64,000 nucleotides of DNA from Amphiura filiformis (Eukaryota; Echinodermata; Ophiuroidea; Amphilepidida; Amphiuridae): the NCBI RefSeq assembly GCF_039555335.1, contig NC_092631.1, positions 4,493,501-4,557,500 on the forward strand, read 5' to 3'. The position numbers and the translations under genes were made by a program. Shown here one piece after another: positions 1 through 10,847 of this stretch. The notes under the pieces were generated by a model that did no database searches, had not been told where the DNA came from, and saw nothing but the letters and a program-made list of their open reading frames with translations. The stretch's first letter is position 1, and every line of letters begins with the position of its first letter.

Positions 1-421
1 ATCCCGGCCCCCGTCTCTGTTGAGCTTGACTTGTTTTTCCTGTCTGATGGCTATGGACTCCTTTATCTTGCGATTTAGGAACTTGCTTTCCTTCTTAACA
101 ATCTTGATATTGGGGGAGTCCAATTTGTGACCTGTGTTCTTGAGATGTTCTGCGACAGCAGAACTCTTGACTGTACTTTTGCTTTGTGACGTGTGTTCTT
201 TCAGACGATCACCCAAAGCCCGTGCAGTCTCACCGATGTACACACTCTCACAGTCTGAACACGGAATACGGTACACCACACCCGATTGATCTACAATCTT
301 GGACTTGTCCTTTGGAGCAACAAGCTGTTGACGGAGAGTACTGAGCGGTTTAAAAGCCGTCTGAACGTTGTAGGTGCCAAAAATGCGCTTGAGTTTCTCT
401 GAAACTCCTTTCACATACGGG
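1..421 (-). mobile_element. Penelope-like retroelement, GIY-YIG endonuclease end (fragment)
   Basis: Read on the minus strand, this stretch encodes the C-terminal part of a Penelope-like element. It starts with a linker (PYVKGVSEKLKRIF) and continues into a GIY-YIG endonuclease with the typical pieces VVYRIPCSDC, VYIGETARALGDRLKEH and AVAEHLKNTGH. In this family the domain follows the reverse transcriptase and nicks target DNA. The window edge cuts the 3' end. The reverse transcriptase part of the same copy lies at about 1190-1470, separated by a later insertion of roughly 770 bp. The endonuclease frame looks open across this fragment. The family call is sound; the subfamily is not resolved. 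Confidence 0.85.
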
Positions 422-1190
422 ACATGATGCAGTCATGTCTACAGTAGAATTCATCTCGACCTTTGCAGGACTTAACCCCATTAAAAGCTATTAAACCAAG
501 ATAACACTCATTGAAACGGCTCAACTGATTAAATCGGATCTTCTCTGGTTGTGCACAAGTGACTGTTTTCATGTGCGATATCGCAATAAAGCTGGTATTC
601 ATAGCTTCAGTTGGGTAACCGATTATAAAGGAAACGAAAGGAAACAATGTTATGTGTGGCTTTGTTCACGAAATCAGACAATGTCGTGCTTTTTGTAAAC
701 CAGCATTCTTGAAAATGAGCAACATAATGATTTTTGACTTAACACGGTTTAGAAATAATTTCTTCATATTTTTGGTGTTATCTGTCGTTTACATATCCTT
801 CCTAAAACACCAAAGTACGAGTATTTCCAAACATCTAAATTTGCTAAAAATTTAGGACATGTTACAAAACTATATTGTCTAGAATTTTAGAAGAGTACTT
901 TTAATATTGGCCGGTTATTTTTCACACAGCGACGTTAACTAGGCAATGTACTATTACCTATAACATTAACTAAAACACCAAAGTACGAATATTTCCAAAC
1001 ATCTAAATTAGCTAAAAATTTAGGACATGTTAAAAAACTATATTTTCTAGAACTTTAGAAGAGTACTTTTAATATTGGCCGGTTATTTTTCACACAGCGA
1101 CGTTAACTAGTCATATCCCCATACTGTTAACGTAGGGCTATTTGTAAAGGTCACGCGTCAATGGGAAAGAGCACTGTGTATTGTGTATAG
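421..1190. mobile_element. Insertion that splits the Penelope-like element
   Basis: This segment of about 770 bp separates two parts of one Penelope-like coding region on the minus strand: upstream ...TVRFP at about 1190 and downstream YVKGVSEKL at about 421. It shows no coding capacity that I recognise. Its main internal feature is a direct duplication of about 140 bp (803-941 and 971-1110). I could not identify clear terminal inverted repeats or a convincing target duplication, so the superfamily is unknown. Confidence 0.55.
803..1110. repeat. Two direct copies of a ~140-bp repeat
   Basis: The stretch beginning CTAAAACACCAAAGTACGA and ending near CAGCGACGTTAACTAG occurs at about 803-941 and again at about 971-1110. 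The two copies are nearly identical and are separated by about 30 bp. Both lie inside the insertion that interrupts the Penelope-like element, so the duplication is internal to that inserted DNA. Confidence 0.85.
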
Positions 1191-1470
1191 GAAAACGGAC
1201 AGTAACTGCAGTATGAGAAGCGTGAGGGGCGGCTTTCTTTTGAAGCCAGAGCCAGATGTGGCTGCAGTGCTGTTGGTTTTGGTTTCTTTTTCTGAGTAGC
1301 TTTAGAAAAGTCCAGTTCTCGTATCCACATCTGGAAAGCGCACCCTTTATATGCGAAAGTTCCTGATCGCGATCCTCCTTCTCGGTGACGATATTATCCG
1401 CTCTATGGAACAGTGTTTTGACCACGCTAAGTTTGTGTTGAAGTGGATGGTGACTTTCAAAGTGCAAATA
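1190..1470 (-). mobile_element. Penelope-like reverse transcriptase, C-terminal part (fragment)
   Basis: The minus-strand translation contains HHPLQHKLSVVKTLFHRAD, then a KGALSRCGYENWTF segment. This matches the conserved region between the reverse transcriptase and the GIY-YIG domain of Penelope-like elements. It joins logically to the fragment at 1-421 across the insertion. The 5' part of the element is missing: at about 1466 the sequence changes to a TIR-type repeat. The copy is therefore truncated as well as interrupted. Confidence 0.75.
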
Positions 1471-1575
1471 CGTTTGCACAGTATTTTTGTGGGACACGCG
1501 AGCACATGAGACATATCGAATTGCATTCTGTATACGAGGAATGTCTCTCTGATATGAAATAATTTTGAAATTGGC
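1466..1575. mobile_element. Half copy of a long-TIR MITE (same family as 41729-42301)
   Basis: The sequence around CACAGTATTTTTGTGGGACA and GAATGTCTCTCTGATATGAA matches one terminal inverted repeat of the complete hairpin-type MITE at 41.7-42.3 kb. Only one arm is present, and it abuts the Penelope fragment on one side and a decayed LINE on the other. It is probably a truncated or broken insertion. Confidence 0.7.
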
Positions 1576-2830
1576 GAGAGTGCCACATCAGTGGAAAGAA
1601 GCCACTATGATTATTCTGCACAAGAGGGGTGACAAGCAAGACCTAAAGAGTTATAGACCCATCAGTCTCCTCTCAAACCTGTACAAGCTGTACACAAGGA
1701 TACTAACAAACCGACTAGAAAACATCATAAACGGCAATCAACCAAGGGAACAGACAGACTTCAGGAAAGGCTTTCAACAATGGACCACATCCACACCATC
1801 AACCAACTAAAGGCGGAATGCAAGATACAACATACCACTAGATTACGAAAAGGCATTTGATTCTGTCGAAACCAGCTCAGTTCTGAACGCACTTAAAGAC
1901 CAAGTAATCAACAATGCATACCTGAAGATCTTCAAAGACATCTACTCAGATTGTTAAAACACAGTCAAAATGCACAAAGACAGTGACAGAATCATGATAA
2001 AGAAGGAAGTGCGCCAGGGAGACACTATTTCACCCAAACTCTTTACAGCCACCCTAGAAGGAAATTTCAAAATACTTGACTGGAGCAAAAAAAAAAAAGA
2101 GAATCAACATAGACGAAGAGCACATATTACGCTTTGCAGATGACATTGTCACTATATTGAACAACCTCAATGAACTTGAGACAATGCTGCAAGAGTTGAC
2201 AAAGGCAATCAGGGTAACCGGACTAAAACGAATATGAAGAAAACGAAGGTTATTACAGGAACAGAAACAGTCCCAAAGACAGTGCAAGTAAAAGGGGTTG
2301 ACATCGAGCAGGTCGAGGGATATGTAGTATTCCTTGGACAACGCTTCGCTCTTCTCAAGGTAGCAAGATTTTGGAAGATACAGCATCATCATGAAAAGCA
2401 ATCTCCCAATATGCCTTAAAAGATAGGTCTACAACTAATGCATCCTCCCAGCTATTTCATATGGAGCAGAATCATGGACACTATAACCTCAAAAATGGAA
2501 CGAAAACTGGCAGCAGCTCAGCACAACATGGAAAGAAGTATATTAAACGTCACAAGGACAGAAAAACCAAAAATGGATCGGGGAGTAGTCCCAAGCATCT
2601 TGGAAACCATTGAAAGCAGGAAATGGACCTTGGCCGGCCATATCAGCCGCAGACAAGACAATCGTTGGAGATCAACACTCACACATTGGACACCTTATGG
2701 GAGGAAGAGAAATAGAGAACCAACGGAAGTGATGGAGGGATGAGCTGCAACATTACTTGTGGGGAGAAGTGAACAACAAGCACAAAACAGAGACACATGG
2801 AGACATCATGCTGAGGCCTTCATCCTGCAG
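1576..2830 (+). mobile_element. Decayed APE-type LINE, reverse transcriptase and 3' part
   Basis: Plus-strand translations in shifting frames give a non-LTR reverse transcriptase: PHQWKEATMIILHKRGD, SYRPISLLSNLYKLYTRIL, NQPREQ and then MDHIHTINQL. About 650 bp later a degenerate ADD-box region reads RFADDIVT. The C-terminal region includes ITSKMERKLAAAQHNMERS, WTLAGHISRRQDNRW and TPYGRKRNREPTE, which are typical of one large family of invertebrate LINEs (RTE-like). Several stops and frame changes break it. The endonuclease half is missing, so this is a 5'-truncated dead copy. The clade assignment is from memory and uncertain. Confidence 0.75.
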
Positions 2831-2887
2831 TGGATGACTGAACAATTCACTGTGATAATAGGCTACTTATCAAAGTACCCATCATTT

Positions 2888-2960
2888 TAGAGGACAATAT
2901 CTCAGTTGGTAGAGTATTGGAGCGGTAGACTAAAGGTTCCAGGTTAAAACCCTGGATAGT
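2888..2960 (+). repeat. tRNA-like sequence, probable SINE head or tRNA pseudogene
   Basis: The run CTCAGTTGGTAGAGTATTGG resembles a pol III box A. About 30 bp later GGTTCCAGGTTAAAACCCTGG resembles box B with a T-arm. The acceptor stem is not convincing and the T-loop reads TTAAAAC instead of TTCGAAT. A working tRNA gene is therefore unlikely, and a tRNA-derived SINE remnant is the better reading. Confidence 0.5.
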
Positions 2961-3144
2961 GAAGTGAGTTGGTTTTTTTTCGCTGGCTATCATTTTTAGT
3001 ATCATTATTGTTGTGTGGTGAGAAGTTTAAATCAATTGATATTATTAAGCACGTTTGAGCCACTTTTCTCTAGTTGACATGCTGTGGCATAATTTTTATT
3101 ATATAATTTGTGTGAATCTTGTCAGTTTTACAGTAAATATCAAA

Positions 3145-3253
3145 ATGGCTGCCGCGTTGACATGCAGTGATACTGATAGCGGGGTTACTCGGGTTAGCAG
3201 CAATTATACTTTGGATAAAGGAAATAAGACCGAAGATGGTGGGCGCTATTTTG
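3145..3253 (+). CDS. Probable first coding exon (leader peptide)
   Basis: The start ATG sits in a good animal context (CAAAATGG) and opens a 36-codon frame, MAAALTCSDTDSGVTRVSSN and onward. The frame ends at TTTTG followed by GTAAGT, a strong splice donor in phase 1. The next recognisable exon (9312) has an AG acceptor in phase 1, so the two join in frame. The peptide is hydrophilic, without a signal peptide or a known domain. Assignment to the downstream gene is inferred from phase and direction. A LINE-bearing intron of about 6 kb would separate them. Confidence 0.5.
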
Positions 3254-3302
3254 GTAAGTTGATTGTCATTATCACTCTACATTACAAGGACTTCAAAAAT
3301 GA

Positions 3303-3440
3303 ATCCTTAAGGATGTAATTAGGGACCAATCAATTTTAAATTTTTAATGAATTTCAAAGATTTGAATTTTAAAGTTGTAAGATTTAATTTTAAATGTAAT
3401 ACTTGATTGGTCCCTAATCACAATCCCTAAGGATTTATTT
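3303..3440. mobile_element. Short MITE with ~30-bp inverted ends
   Basis: The left end reads TCCTTAAGGATGTAATTAGG followed by GACCAATCAA. The right end, reverse-complemented, reads TCCTTAGGGATTGTGATTAG followed by GGACCAATCAA. The AT-rich core is about 80 bp and partly palindromic. It lies in the intron just after the first exon and has no coding capacity. Confidence 0.7.
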
Positions 3441-3475
3441 GAAATATAGTGTATGGAAGATGATGCAAGGTAGCC

Positions 3476-3505
3476 TACAGGGTGTAACAATAAAATTTAT
3501 ACAAT
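3476..3505 (+). repeat. Left arm of a distant inverted repeat (mariner-like end)
   Basis: TACAGGGTGTAACAATAAAA begins here. Its reverse complement, with one or two mismatches, occurs at 9006-9034. Ends starting with TACAGGGTGT are typical of Tc1/mariner-type elements, with TA as the target site. The two arms flank the LINE at 3535-7270 and 1.7 kb of non-coding DNA. Confidence 0.55.
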
Positions 3506-3788
3506 TGCATTTTGACTTCTCAGAAAAAAACTAAAATAGTTATGGTGCCTTCCGGCAGCTCCTGCATCCAAGTTGATGCCAAACGTATTGCTTCGCTCTC
3601 CTTTGGACTACATCAACGAGGCCAAGAGGGGGACTCTGATTACTGGGCAGCTCAGAGTCTCCAAAAAAATTTTGCCCAGGCACGTGCCCTGGAGAGGTCA
3701 CTTCAGTGCCACTGCGTGCTGTGGCAGAAACAACACGGGATGCAGCAGTTACGAGTGATAAGCCCACACCAATTGGCGTAGGTTACGG

Positions 3789-5880
3789 GTGCTACGGGCT
3801 GCATTCGACGGTGGGAGGGATCATCGTGTCCCACCGGTCAGCTACCGCCCACCTAAAGCTGGGCAGTCCCCAGTTAGTAAGGTGCTGACCCGTCACGGTC
3901 TGCCTGCTTCACAGGGTGCTTGGAGCTTAGAGTATCAACTTAACAAGCAGACCGAAAACAGTGCACCTGGAAAGCAACAAAGAAACAAGAAATGTCCAGT
4001 CTTGCGTTTAGCTAGCTGGAACGTTAGGACCATGTGTCCTGGCATCACAGATGATCTCCGTCTGATCTACGATGCAAGGAAGACAGCCATCATTAATCGC
4101 GAGCTCAAAAGACTGAATATTGACATTGCTGGTTTGCAGGAGACAAGGCTCCTCTCTGATGGAAGTCTAAGAGAACAAGATTACACCTTCTTCTGGCAAG
4201 GAAAAGAACAAGACCAACCACGCCAGCATGGAGTCGGGTTTGCAGTGAGGAATACCTTACTCTCTTCAATTGAACCACCTACTGGAGGTACAGAACGTTT
4301 CCTCTCACTTCGCCTTTCGACATCTTCAGGCCCGGTGAACATAATGAACGTTTACGCTCCTACCCTTTGCTCCTCTACTGAGACCAAGGATCACTTTTAT
4401 GAGGAACTGGACTCAGCCATCAGATGTATAGCCACTAATGAGGACTTATTCCTACTTGGAGACTTCAATGCACGGGTAGGTGCAGATCACAGTGCATGGC
4501 CCAGCTGTCTCGGACACTTCGGTGTAGGTAAAATGAATGAAAATGGACAAAGACTGCTTGAGCTATGCTCGTATTACAACCTTTGCATCACCAACACTTT
4601 CTTCAGCACAAAACCATGCCACAGAGTGTCTTGGAGACATCCCAGATCCCATCATTGGCATCAGCTGGACCTCATCATCACCAGAAGATCATCTTTGAAC
4701 TGTGTGAACATCACCCGTAGCTACCATAGTGCTGACTGCAATGCAGACCCCTCATTAGTCAGCAGCAAAGTGCGTATGCAGCCAAAACGTATCCATCACT
4801 CTAAGCAGAAGAGGCGTCCACGTATCAACACCACAGGAACAACAATCCCTGCCTTGTGTGAGCACTTTGCTAAATCTATAGAGCGATCCCTGCAGGACTG
4901 TCCTGAAACACCCACTGTGGAGAGATGGAATTTCCTTAGAGACACTATATATAACACAGCCATGGAGACTTTTGGCAAGAGAAGTAAACAAAATCCTGAT
5001 TGGTTCGAAGCTAAAATATTGGAGATGGAACCAGTTGTTGAAGCTAAACGATCTGCTCTCATCAACTACAAGAGTGCACCCTCGAAGAAGACACTTGCAA
5101 CACTTCAAAAGGCAAAGAGAAATGCCCAGAGAACTGCAAGGCGCTGTGCCAACGACTATTGGCTGACCCTCTGTCAGAACATCCAACTGCATGTCAACAG
5201 TGGCAATGTCCGTGGTATGTACATGTATGAAGGCATCAGAAAAGCTTTTGGGCCCACCACCACCAAGACTGCGCCAATAAAGTCATCTGAAGGTGCTGTC
5301 ATTAAAGACCGAAGCAAACAGATGGAAAGATGGGTTGAGCACTACCAGGAGCTCTATTCCCAGGAAAATGTGGTTACCGAAGCTGCATTGAACAGCATTA
5401 AGAGGCAGCCTGAAATAGAAGAGCTTGATAACCCACCCTCCCTAGAAGAACTGTGTAAGGCCATCGACTCTCTCTCTAGTGGCAAAGCTCCAGGAAAAGA
5501 TGCAATCCCTCCCGAGGTCATCAAAGCAGGCAAGAATACACCCCTTCTTCATCACCTACATGAGCTTCTCTGTCTTTGTTGGCAAGAAGGGATGGTACCC
5601 CAGGATATGCGAGACTCTGTTATAGTTACACTCTACAAAAACAAAGGTGACCGCAGCGATTGTAACAACTACCGGGGTATCTCTCTCCTAAGTATAGTTG
5701 GGAAGGTCTTTGCCCGGGTAGTCCTCAACAGGTTGCAGACGCTAGCTGAGCGTGTTTATCCTGAATCACAATGTGGCTTCAGGTCTGGGAGGTCAACCAT
5801 TGATATGATATTTTCCGTACGGCAACTTCAAGAAAAATGTCGGGAGCAGAGACAACCACTCTTCATTGCATTCATCGACC
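3789..5880 (+). pseudogene. LINE ORF2, endonuclease and N-terminal reverse transcriptase
   Basis: The frame is open for about 700 codons. The endonuclease begins near residue 78 (LRLASWNVRTM) and the metal-binding and catalytic pieces follow in order. The final SDH-type motif has a Pro in place of His (NADPSLV), which should damage nicking. The reverse transcriptase starts near residue 560 (SSGKAPGKDAIPPEV). The first ATG codons come late; in this family translation may start upstream, so the true start is unknown. The frame is lost at a single-base insertion next to the FIDLTKAFD motif. Confidence 0.85.
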
Positions 5881-7182
5881 CTGACAAAGGCATTCGATCT
5901 AGTCAGCAGGAAAGGTCTTTTCACACTACTCGAGAAAATTGGATGCCCACCAAAGCTGCTCAAGATGATCATATCCTTCCATGAAGGAATGCATGGCACT
6001 GTCCAGTACGATGGCTCCTCCTCTGATGCCTTTCAAATCAGGAGTGGAGTGAAGCAGGGATGTGTGCTTGCTCCTACACTCTTCGGTATCTTTTTCTCTC
6101 TGCTACTGACGCATGCTTTCAGCTCATCAGAGGATGGTGTGTATCTCCACACAAGAAGCGAAGGTCTGTTTAACCTATCACGTCTCCGAGCAAAGACCAA
6201 GGTGCAGAGAGTCCTGATCAGAGATATGCTATTTGCTGATGATGCAGCTTTGACGGCAAAGTCTGAAGCAGATCTACAGAGACTCATCAGCAGTTTTGCA
6301 GATGCATGTAGAGAGTTTGGCCTGACAATTAGTCTGAAGAAGACAAACATTATGGCTCAGGATGCCAGTATTACACCCTGCATCAGTATCAACGACTATA
6401 TGCTTGAAGTGGTGGAAGTCTTCACTTACCTTGGTTCCAAAATCTCCAACAATCTATCACTTGACGCAGACTTGAATACACGCATTGGCAAGGCATCTAC
6501 TGCAATGGCACGTCTCTCAAAGAGAGTATGGGAAAACTCCATGCTAACCATCAACACAAAGATGAGGGTGTATCAGGCCTGTGTACTCAGCACTCTTCTC
6601 TATGGAAGCGAGGCATGGGCACTATATGCACATCAGGAACAGAGACTGAATGCTTTCCACATGCGCTGCCTCAGACGTATCCTAGGCTTCACATGGCAGG
6701 ACCATGTCACTAACAAAGCCGTCTTGGAAAAAGCTGGCATCTTAAGCATGTTTGCACTCCTGTCACAAAGACGCTTGAGATGGCTTGGACATGTCAGCCG
6801 AATGGATGATGGTAGAATCCCAAAAGACCTGCTGTATGGCCAGCTAGAAATCGGCTCCAGACCTGTTGGAAGACCAGCCCTGCGCTTCAAGGACGTCTGC
6901 AAGCGAGACATGAAAAATTGTGACATCAACCCATCAAACTGGGAAAGCATGGCTGCAGATCGCAATAGCTGGAAAGATGCCGTCAAGACTGGAGCATGTG
7001 TTGGAAACCAGAAGAAGGTCCAGCAGTGGGAAGAGAGAAGAGAACGAAGACGGCAGGGCTCAGTGTCAGCTCCGCCATCGCAAGAAGTTGTTTTCACTTG
7101 CAGCAAATGTAAGAGGATTTGTCGCTCAAGAATTGGACTGCATAGCCACAGCAGGCGATGCAGCCAAACATCAGAGTGACTT
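5866..7182 (+). pseudogene. LINE ORF2, catalytic reverse transcriptase and C-terminal finger
   Basis: This is the continuation of the same LINE protein in the +1-shifted frame: LTKAFDLVSRKGLF, then GVKQGCVLAPTLF, the FADDA active site (two catalytic Asp), and a GLTISLKKTNIM segment. The C-terminal LGHVSRM region and the CxxC...H...C finger complete it. It is uninterrupted for about 430 codons, so apart from the frameshift the copy is well preserved. Confidence 0.85.
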
Positions 7183-7275
7183 AGGGCACAAAACTCCATT
7201 GTCTCCCGAGACAGACGGATGCCATGATCTGGATCTATGGAACAAATGTTACATGCAATACAATCAGTAATATCT

Positions 7276-9005
7276 TGGCTACAAGAAGACGATTAGTTGG
7301 CTTCTTTACTAGCTTGGGTTCAAAAGTTATGTCCGATTAATTAAATCGTCCCGAAAACGTGTTGGGCCACTTTTGCCATGTTTGCACATATCAAGTTAGA
7401 ACCGCGTAGACATGGTAGATATGCTTATCGTACATTAAACATCAAAGAACTGACAATAAAGAATGATAAGTGGTGTTTCTTCATATAATTAACATGAACT
7501 TAATAATAATATGATATTTCTTTAAAATCTATAAATGAAGTCGTGAAATTTCTCTCAAATTATCTTAATAAAGTAATTTCTCATATCCCTAAGATATCAT
7601 TGGTAAAACTGAGAACAGTTTTTGCATCCATAAGTACAAAACAATAAGATTTTGAAATTAAGTTCAGCTGGGCTTCTAGCTGTTCTGGGGCGACCACTAT
7701 TGCCAGCATTTCTGTTAACAAATTCTACATACTTCTCATATGTAATTGTATGCCTTGATGGAAGAAGTGAGTTTGGAAAATGAGCTGTAACCAATCTTAT
7801 GGTTTCTGCTTGACTTCATGTGCTACCGAATGTCACAACCATAAAAATACGCTCTTCCAACGTGAATTGGGGTTGAAGTTGTTGAGCTGCAGCCACCATC
7901 ATGCAGTTATTGTTAACTACATGTATGCACACAACACAGGGGCACTCACAATTGAACCCTACTGGTAGCGCTGTGTTGTAGCTATAGGGGATGAACTAGT
8001 TAGCATCATATATCAAAAAGTATAAAAGCTATGATTTTAGTACTTGCTCTATGTTTCAGTTACTTATTCTTTTCCACATATCTGAATCTTCAACCCGTTA
8101 CAAGCTTTAATAACGGGGGAACATACATTTTTATTAAAAAGAAATCCTACCATCTATCCAAACTCGCCGTGTTATTCCAAAGCACATTTTGCTACACCGG
8201 GCAGCCATAGCTTGGTCGTATTTGGAAGATTGGTGTCATAAAACCGTCATAGGTACAAATTTAGTACTTTCTGTCAATCAAGTATGGCTTATTCTCTACA
8301 TGTCAATCTTTAAATAATTGGCAAAGTCCTTATAATAACGGTGGTCCGCCTTGATGAGTAAATGACAGCAAACAGCTGCAAACCAGTGAAAAATACCCCA
8401 AAATTCGGTCAGTGGAGCTCCGCTCGTACATGTCAATAGCATCATTATCGATTGGATTAGTCGTCCGTAGCGGACAATTCGGTCGCTCATTGGATTAATA
8501 TTATCAGGTGGTAATAAATTTGCATTGGACAATAGATTACTATATAATGGTTTAGTACTGCATATATCGGTTTAATCTTCAATAAGCGTGTTTATGGCTG
8601 GAAAGGTCACGGTGAATTTGCCGTGGACATAACTGCACTATGCGATTTCTAATAAATGAGGTTGTTATGTCAGTTCTTAGTTGTGACTTTCAAAACCTCA
8701 AAGAGATATTTTATTATGTAATCATTTCTACCACTTCGAATACCCCATTGTTTAAAACTACCTTTCATAAGAGTATCGTCCAACTGGTCCATGGTTCAAC
8801 TCTATTCTCTCACTTTTGTAACACTTACATAAAAGTGGCCCAAGCGGTTTTAAGACTAGGTTACATAATTGGCCATATCTTCACTTATATACCGTCGATT
8901 TTATTGGAACAAAGCTTAGCTGTTGGCTAAAGAAATTATCGTGATAGGCATATAAATATCAAACTCAAAAATAAGCGGCATACTTGTGTCATTCTATTTT
9001 CAAGA
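7276..9005. other. Non-coding DNA between LINE and inverted arm
   Basis: I see no exon, RNA gene or convincing repeat in this 1.7 kb AT-rich stretch. Open frames are short, lack domain signatures and run on both strands. It lies inside the inferred first intron of the ZU5-UPA-CARD gene and may be the body of a non-autonomous DNA element bounded at 3476 and 9034. Confidence 0.4.
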
Positions 9006-9034
9006 TTGTACAAATTTTATTGTTACACCCTGTA
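9006..9034 (-). repeat. Right arm of the distant inverted repeat (mariner-like end)
   Basis: TTGTACAAATTTTATTGTTA followed by CACCCTGTA is the reverse complement of the segment at 3476-3505. If both arms belong to one element it spans about 5.6 kb and was enlarged by the LINE insertion. If not, they are two solo ends in opposite orientation. Confidence 0.55.
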
Positions 9035-9311
9035 TAGTAGACAAGTGCAGTGCATATGGTTGAGCTATGTTATTTGTGAGAGAAGAAGTATAGACCGGAA
9101 TTTAATAACCATTTGATGATATTTGACAAGCTATACAAAACATGGGTCTACCAATGTTGACAACTACGGCGAGTTGTAGAATTTTTCATGAATCAAGGTC
9201 CCTTTCACAGTCCTGGATCCGCCCTTTATAGTCCCCTTGCGCAATTGTCAAAGACCCAAAATCACCAGTCAGTGCTTTTGAAAAGCTGAAATCTTTATTG
9301 TTTCTCTCTAG

Positions 9312-9439
9312 ATCTGGAAATCAAAATGCGGATTTCTGATACAGAGAAAGGAACTAGGAAGACGAAAGAGATGCAGCAACTTGTGCAAAGACTTCAAGAG
9401 GAAGTAGCGACATTAAATGCTCCAAGATTTGAATTTAAG
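9312..9439 (+). CDS. Exon A1: coiled-coil, block 1
   Basis: The exon lies between a TCTCTCTAG acceptor and AAG|GTAATG donor. It encodes DLEIKMRISDTEKGTRKTKE and a following helix (QQLVQRLQEEVATLNAPRFEFK), which looks like a short coiled coil. It is entered in phase 1 and left in phase 0. Exon A2 at 12333-12460 has the same 128-nt length and splice phases and about 75-80 percent identical protein, so the two arose by tandem duplication. It feeds directly into the TRADD-N-like exon B1. Confidence 0.75.
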
Positions 9440-9894
9440 GTAATGATATTAAAGCACCATAGCAGGGGTGGCATGGGCATTTATCTCATAGAGAGGCAAA
9501 TATACTTGTTACTGGCGAGATTTAAACAATCTTCCATTGCAAGTGGCCATGCCCTCTTCTCTTCCATATGCCTCATTTTAATATAGATGGAACTTTGCAA
9601 CCTGCTCCTACCTCCCCACCCTCTCTGTCTTAACTTCCTGTCTCCTCTTTCTCTTTATTGTCTTCTTCCCGCTCTCGTTTTTCATTTTTTTTATTTCCTC
9701 CCTTTTTCGTCGTCTGTCTTTTCCCTTTCCCCTATTTTGCAAATCATAGGAGCGGTTTCTCACAGCTATACTGTTATTAAAAGAGAAGTTGACCTTCCTA
9801 TAAAATGACACACAATGCGATAATTTGCACATTCAAGGTCATAAAGTTTGGTAGTTTCTTGGAGGTTCTCGGCTGTCGCGATTACCTATTATAG

Positions 9895-10290
9895 CTATAC
9901 CCATACCACAGTTTATACTAATTTGACCTCAGATGACCCCAAAATGACCTTCTAAAACTTTGGCTCTAAATAGTGACTGTACATACCAAGTTTCATGCCC
10001 ATACGACAATTTATACTAATTTGACCTCAGATGACCCCGCAATGACCTTCTAAAATACGACAATGTATACTAATTTGACCTCAGTCGTTGACCCCGAAAC
10101 GACCGTCCAAAAATGTGGCTCTAAATGGTGACTGTACCCACCAAGTTTCATGCCCATACGGCAGTTTATACTAATTTGACATCAAATGACCCCTGGTGCC
10201 CCCGAAATGACCTTCCAAAAATTTGGCTCTAAGTGGTGACTGTACCACCAAGTTTGTACTAATTTGACCTCAGATGACCCCTGGTGATAC
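9895..10290. repeat. Degenerate tandem repeat, ~115-bp period
   Basis: The phrases ACTAATTTGACCTCAGATGA, GTGACTGTAC and CCAAGTTTCATGCCCATACG recur about four times with an irregular spacing of roughly 60-116 bp. The array sits in the intron between exons A1 and B1 and is not present at the equivalent place in block 2 (12461-13011). It therefore arose or inserted after the block duplication, or was lost from block 2. Confidence 0.7.
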
Positions 10291-10549
10291 GTGTAATCAA
10301 ACGTTTAAATCCTGTCGCGAGTTGTTCTGCAGTTCGGTGGATCAAGGTTTTACGTGTCCGGAGTTTGTACCTTTTTCTGCATGATGTTCGCTTCAAGACT
10401 TTCTGCTAGTTGTGACTAAATCGGTCGCATTTGCATCCAAAATGTTCCAAATGCGTCCAAATGTTCACTTTGACAAGACTAAGTTCAGGGAATAGTACGT
10501 AATCATAAATCTTGTTTATCCAAAAACACTTTCTATTTCTACAATCTAG

Positions 10550-10847
10550 ACTCCTGATACACTCATCACTGCTCTATTACAAGTTTTTGCAAAGGCAGGA
10601 GGCACAGTGATGCAGATATTCTCTGGCTCTAGCCCAGCGGGGTGCATCGTGTTTGTTGTCAGGTACGACACAAGGGATAATCTACAAAATCTCTGGAAAA
10701 AGTGCAAGAGCCAGAAACTTAAGGACATGCTGAAAACCGAGGTGATCAATGAGAACAATTTTTCCAAGCGTCTCTACAAGAAGATCGATGTCAGTATTGA
10801 AATCGAAGAGAAAGAATATAAAAGAGGACTCAAATACTTCCCCAAAG
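10550..10847 (+). CDS. Exon B1: TRADD-N-like domain, block 1
   Basis: This exon of about 100 codons encodes TPDTLITALLQVFAKAGGTV, then GCIVFVVRYDTRDNLQNLWK, LKDMLKTEVINE and VSIEIEEKEYKR. The order is a helix, a strand ending in a VxFxT-type turn, a helix with Leu-Trp, a second helix and a strand with an acidic EEKEY end. It resembles the TRADD N-terminal-like domain of invertebrate signalling proteins, a protein-interaction module. Acceptor and donor sites are clean (CAATCTAG, AAAG|GTAAAT). It is paralogous to exon B2 at 13012-13312. The family call is from pattern recognition and needs a profile search. Confidence 0.65.

Larger units (their letters stand above)
3535..7275 (+). mobile_element. 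Nearly full-length APE-type LINE with C-terminal zinc finger
   Basis: This non-LTR retrotransposon encodes an apurinic-type endonuclease (SWNVRT, LQETR, NVYAP, GDFNARVG) and then a reverse transcriptase: KAPGKDAIPPEVIK, YRGISLLSIVGKV, QCGFRSGRSTIDMIF, GVKQGCVLAPTLF and the catalytic FADDA. It ends with a C2HC-type finger (CSKCKRICRSRIGLHSHSRRC region). The frame is open from about 3789 to 5880, then continues in another frame to the stop near 7179. One extra C in GACCCTGACAAAG near 5880 explains the shift. The usual Ser-Asp-His at the end of the endonuclease reads Ala-Asp-Pro here. No convincing ORF1 was found. The 3' tail lacks a long poly-A. It is a young-looking but inactive copy. Confidence 0.85.

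Noticed and set aside
2888-2960. A functional tRNA gene
   Set aside because: Box A and box B are recognisable but the acceptor stem and T-loop do not fit; a SINE head is more likely.
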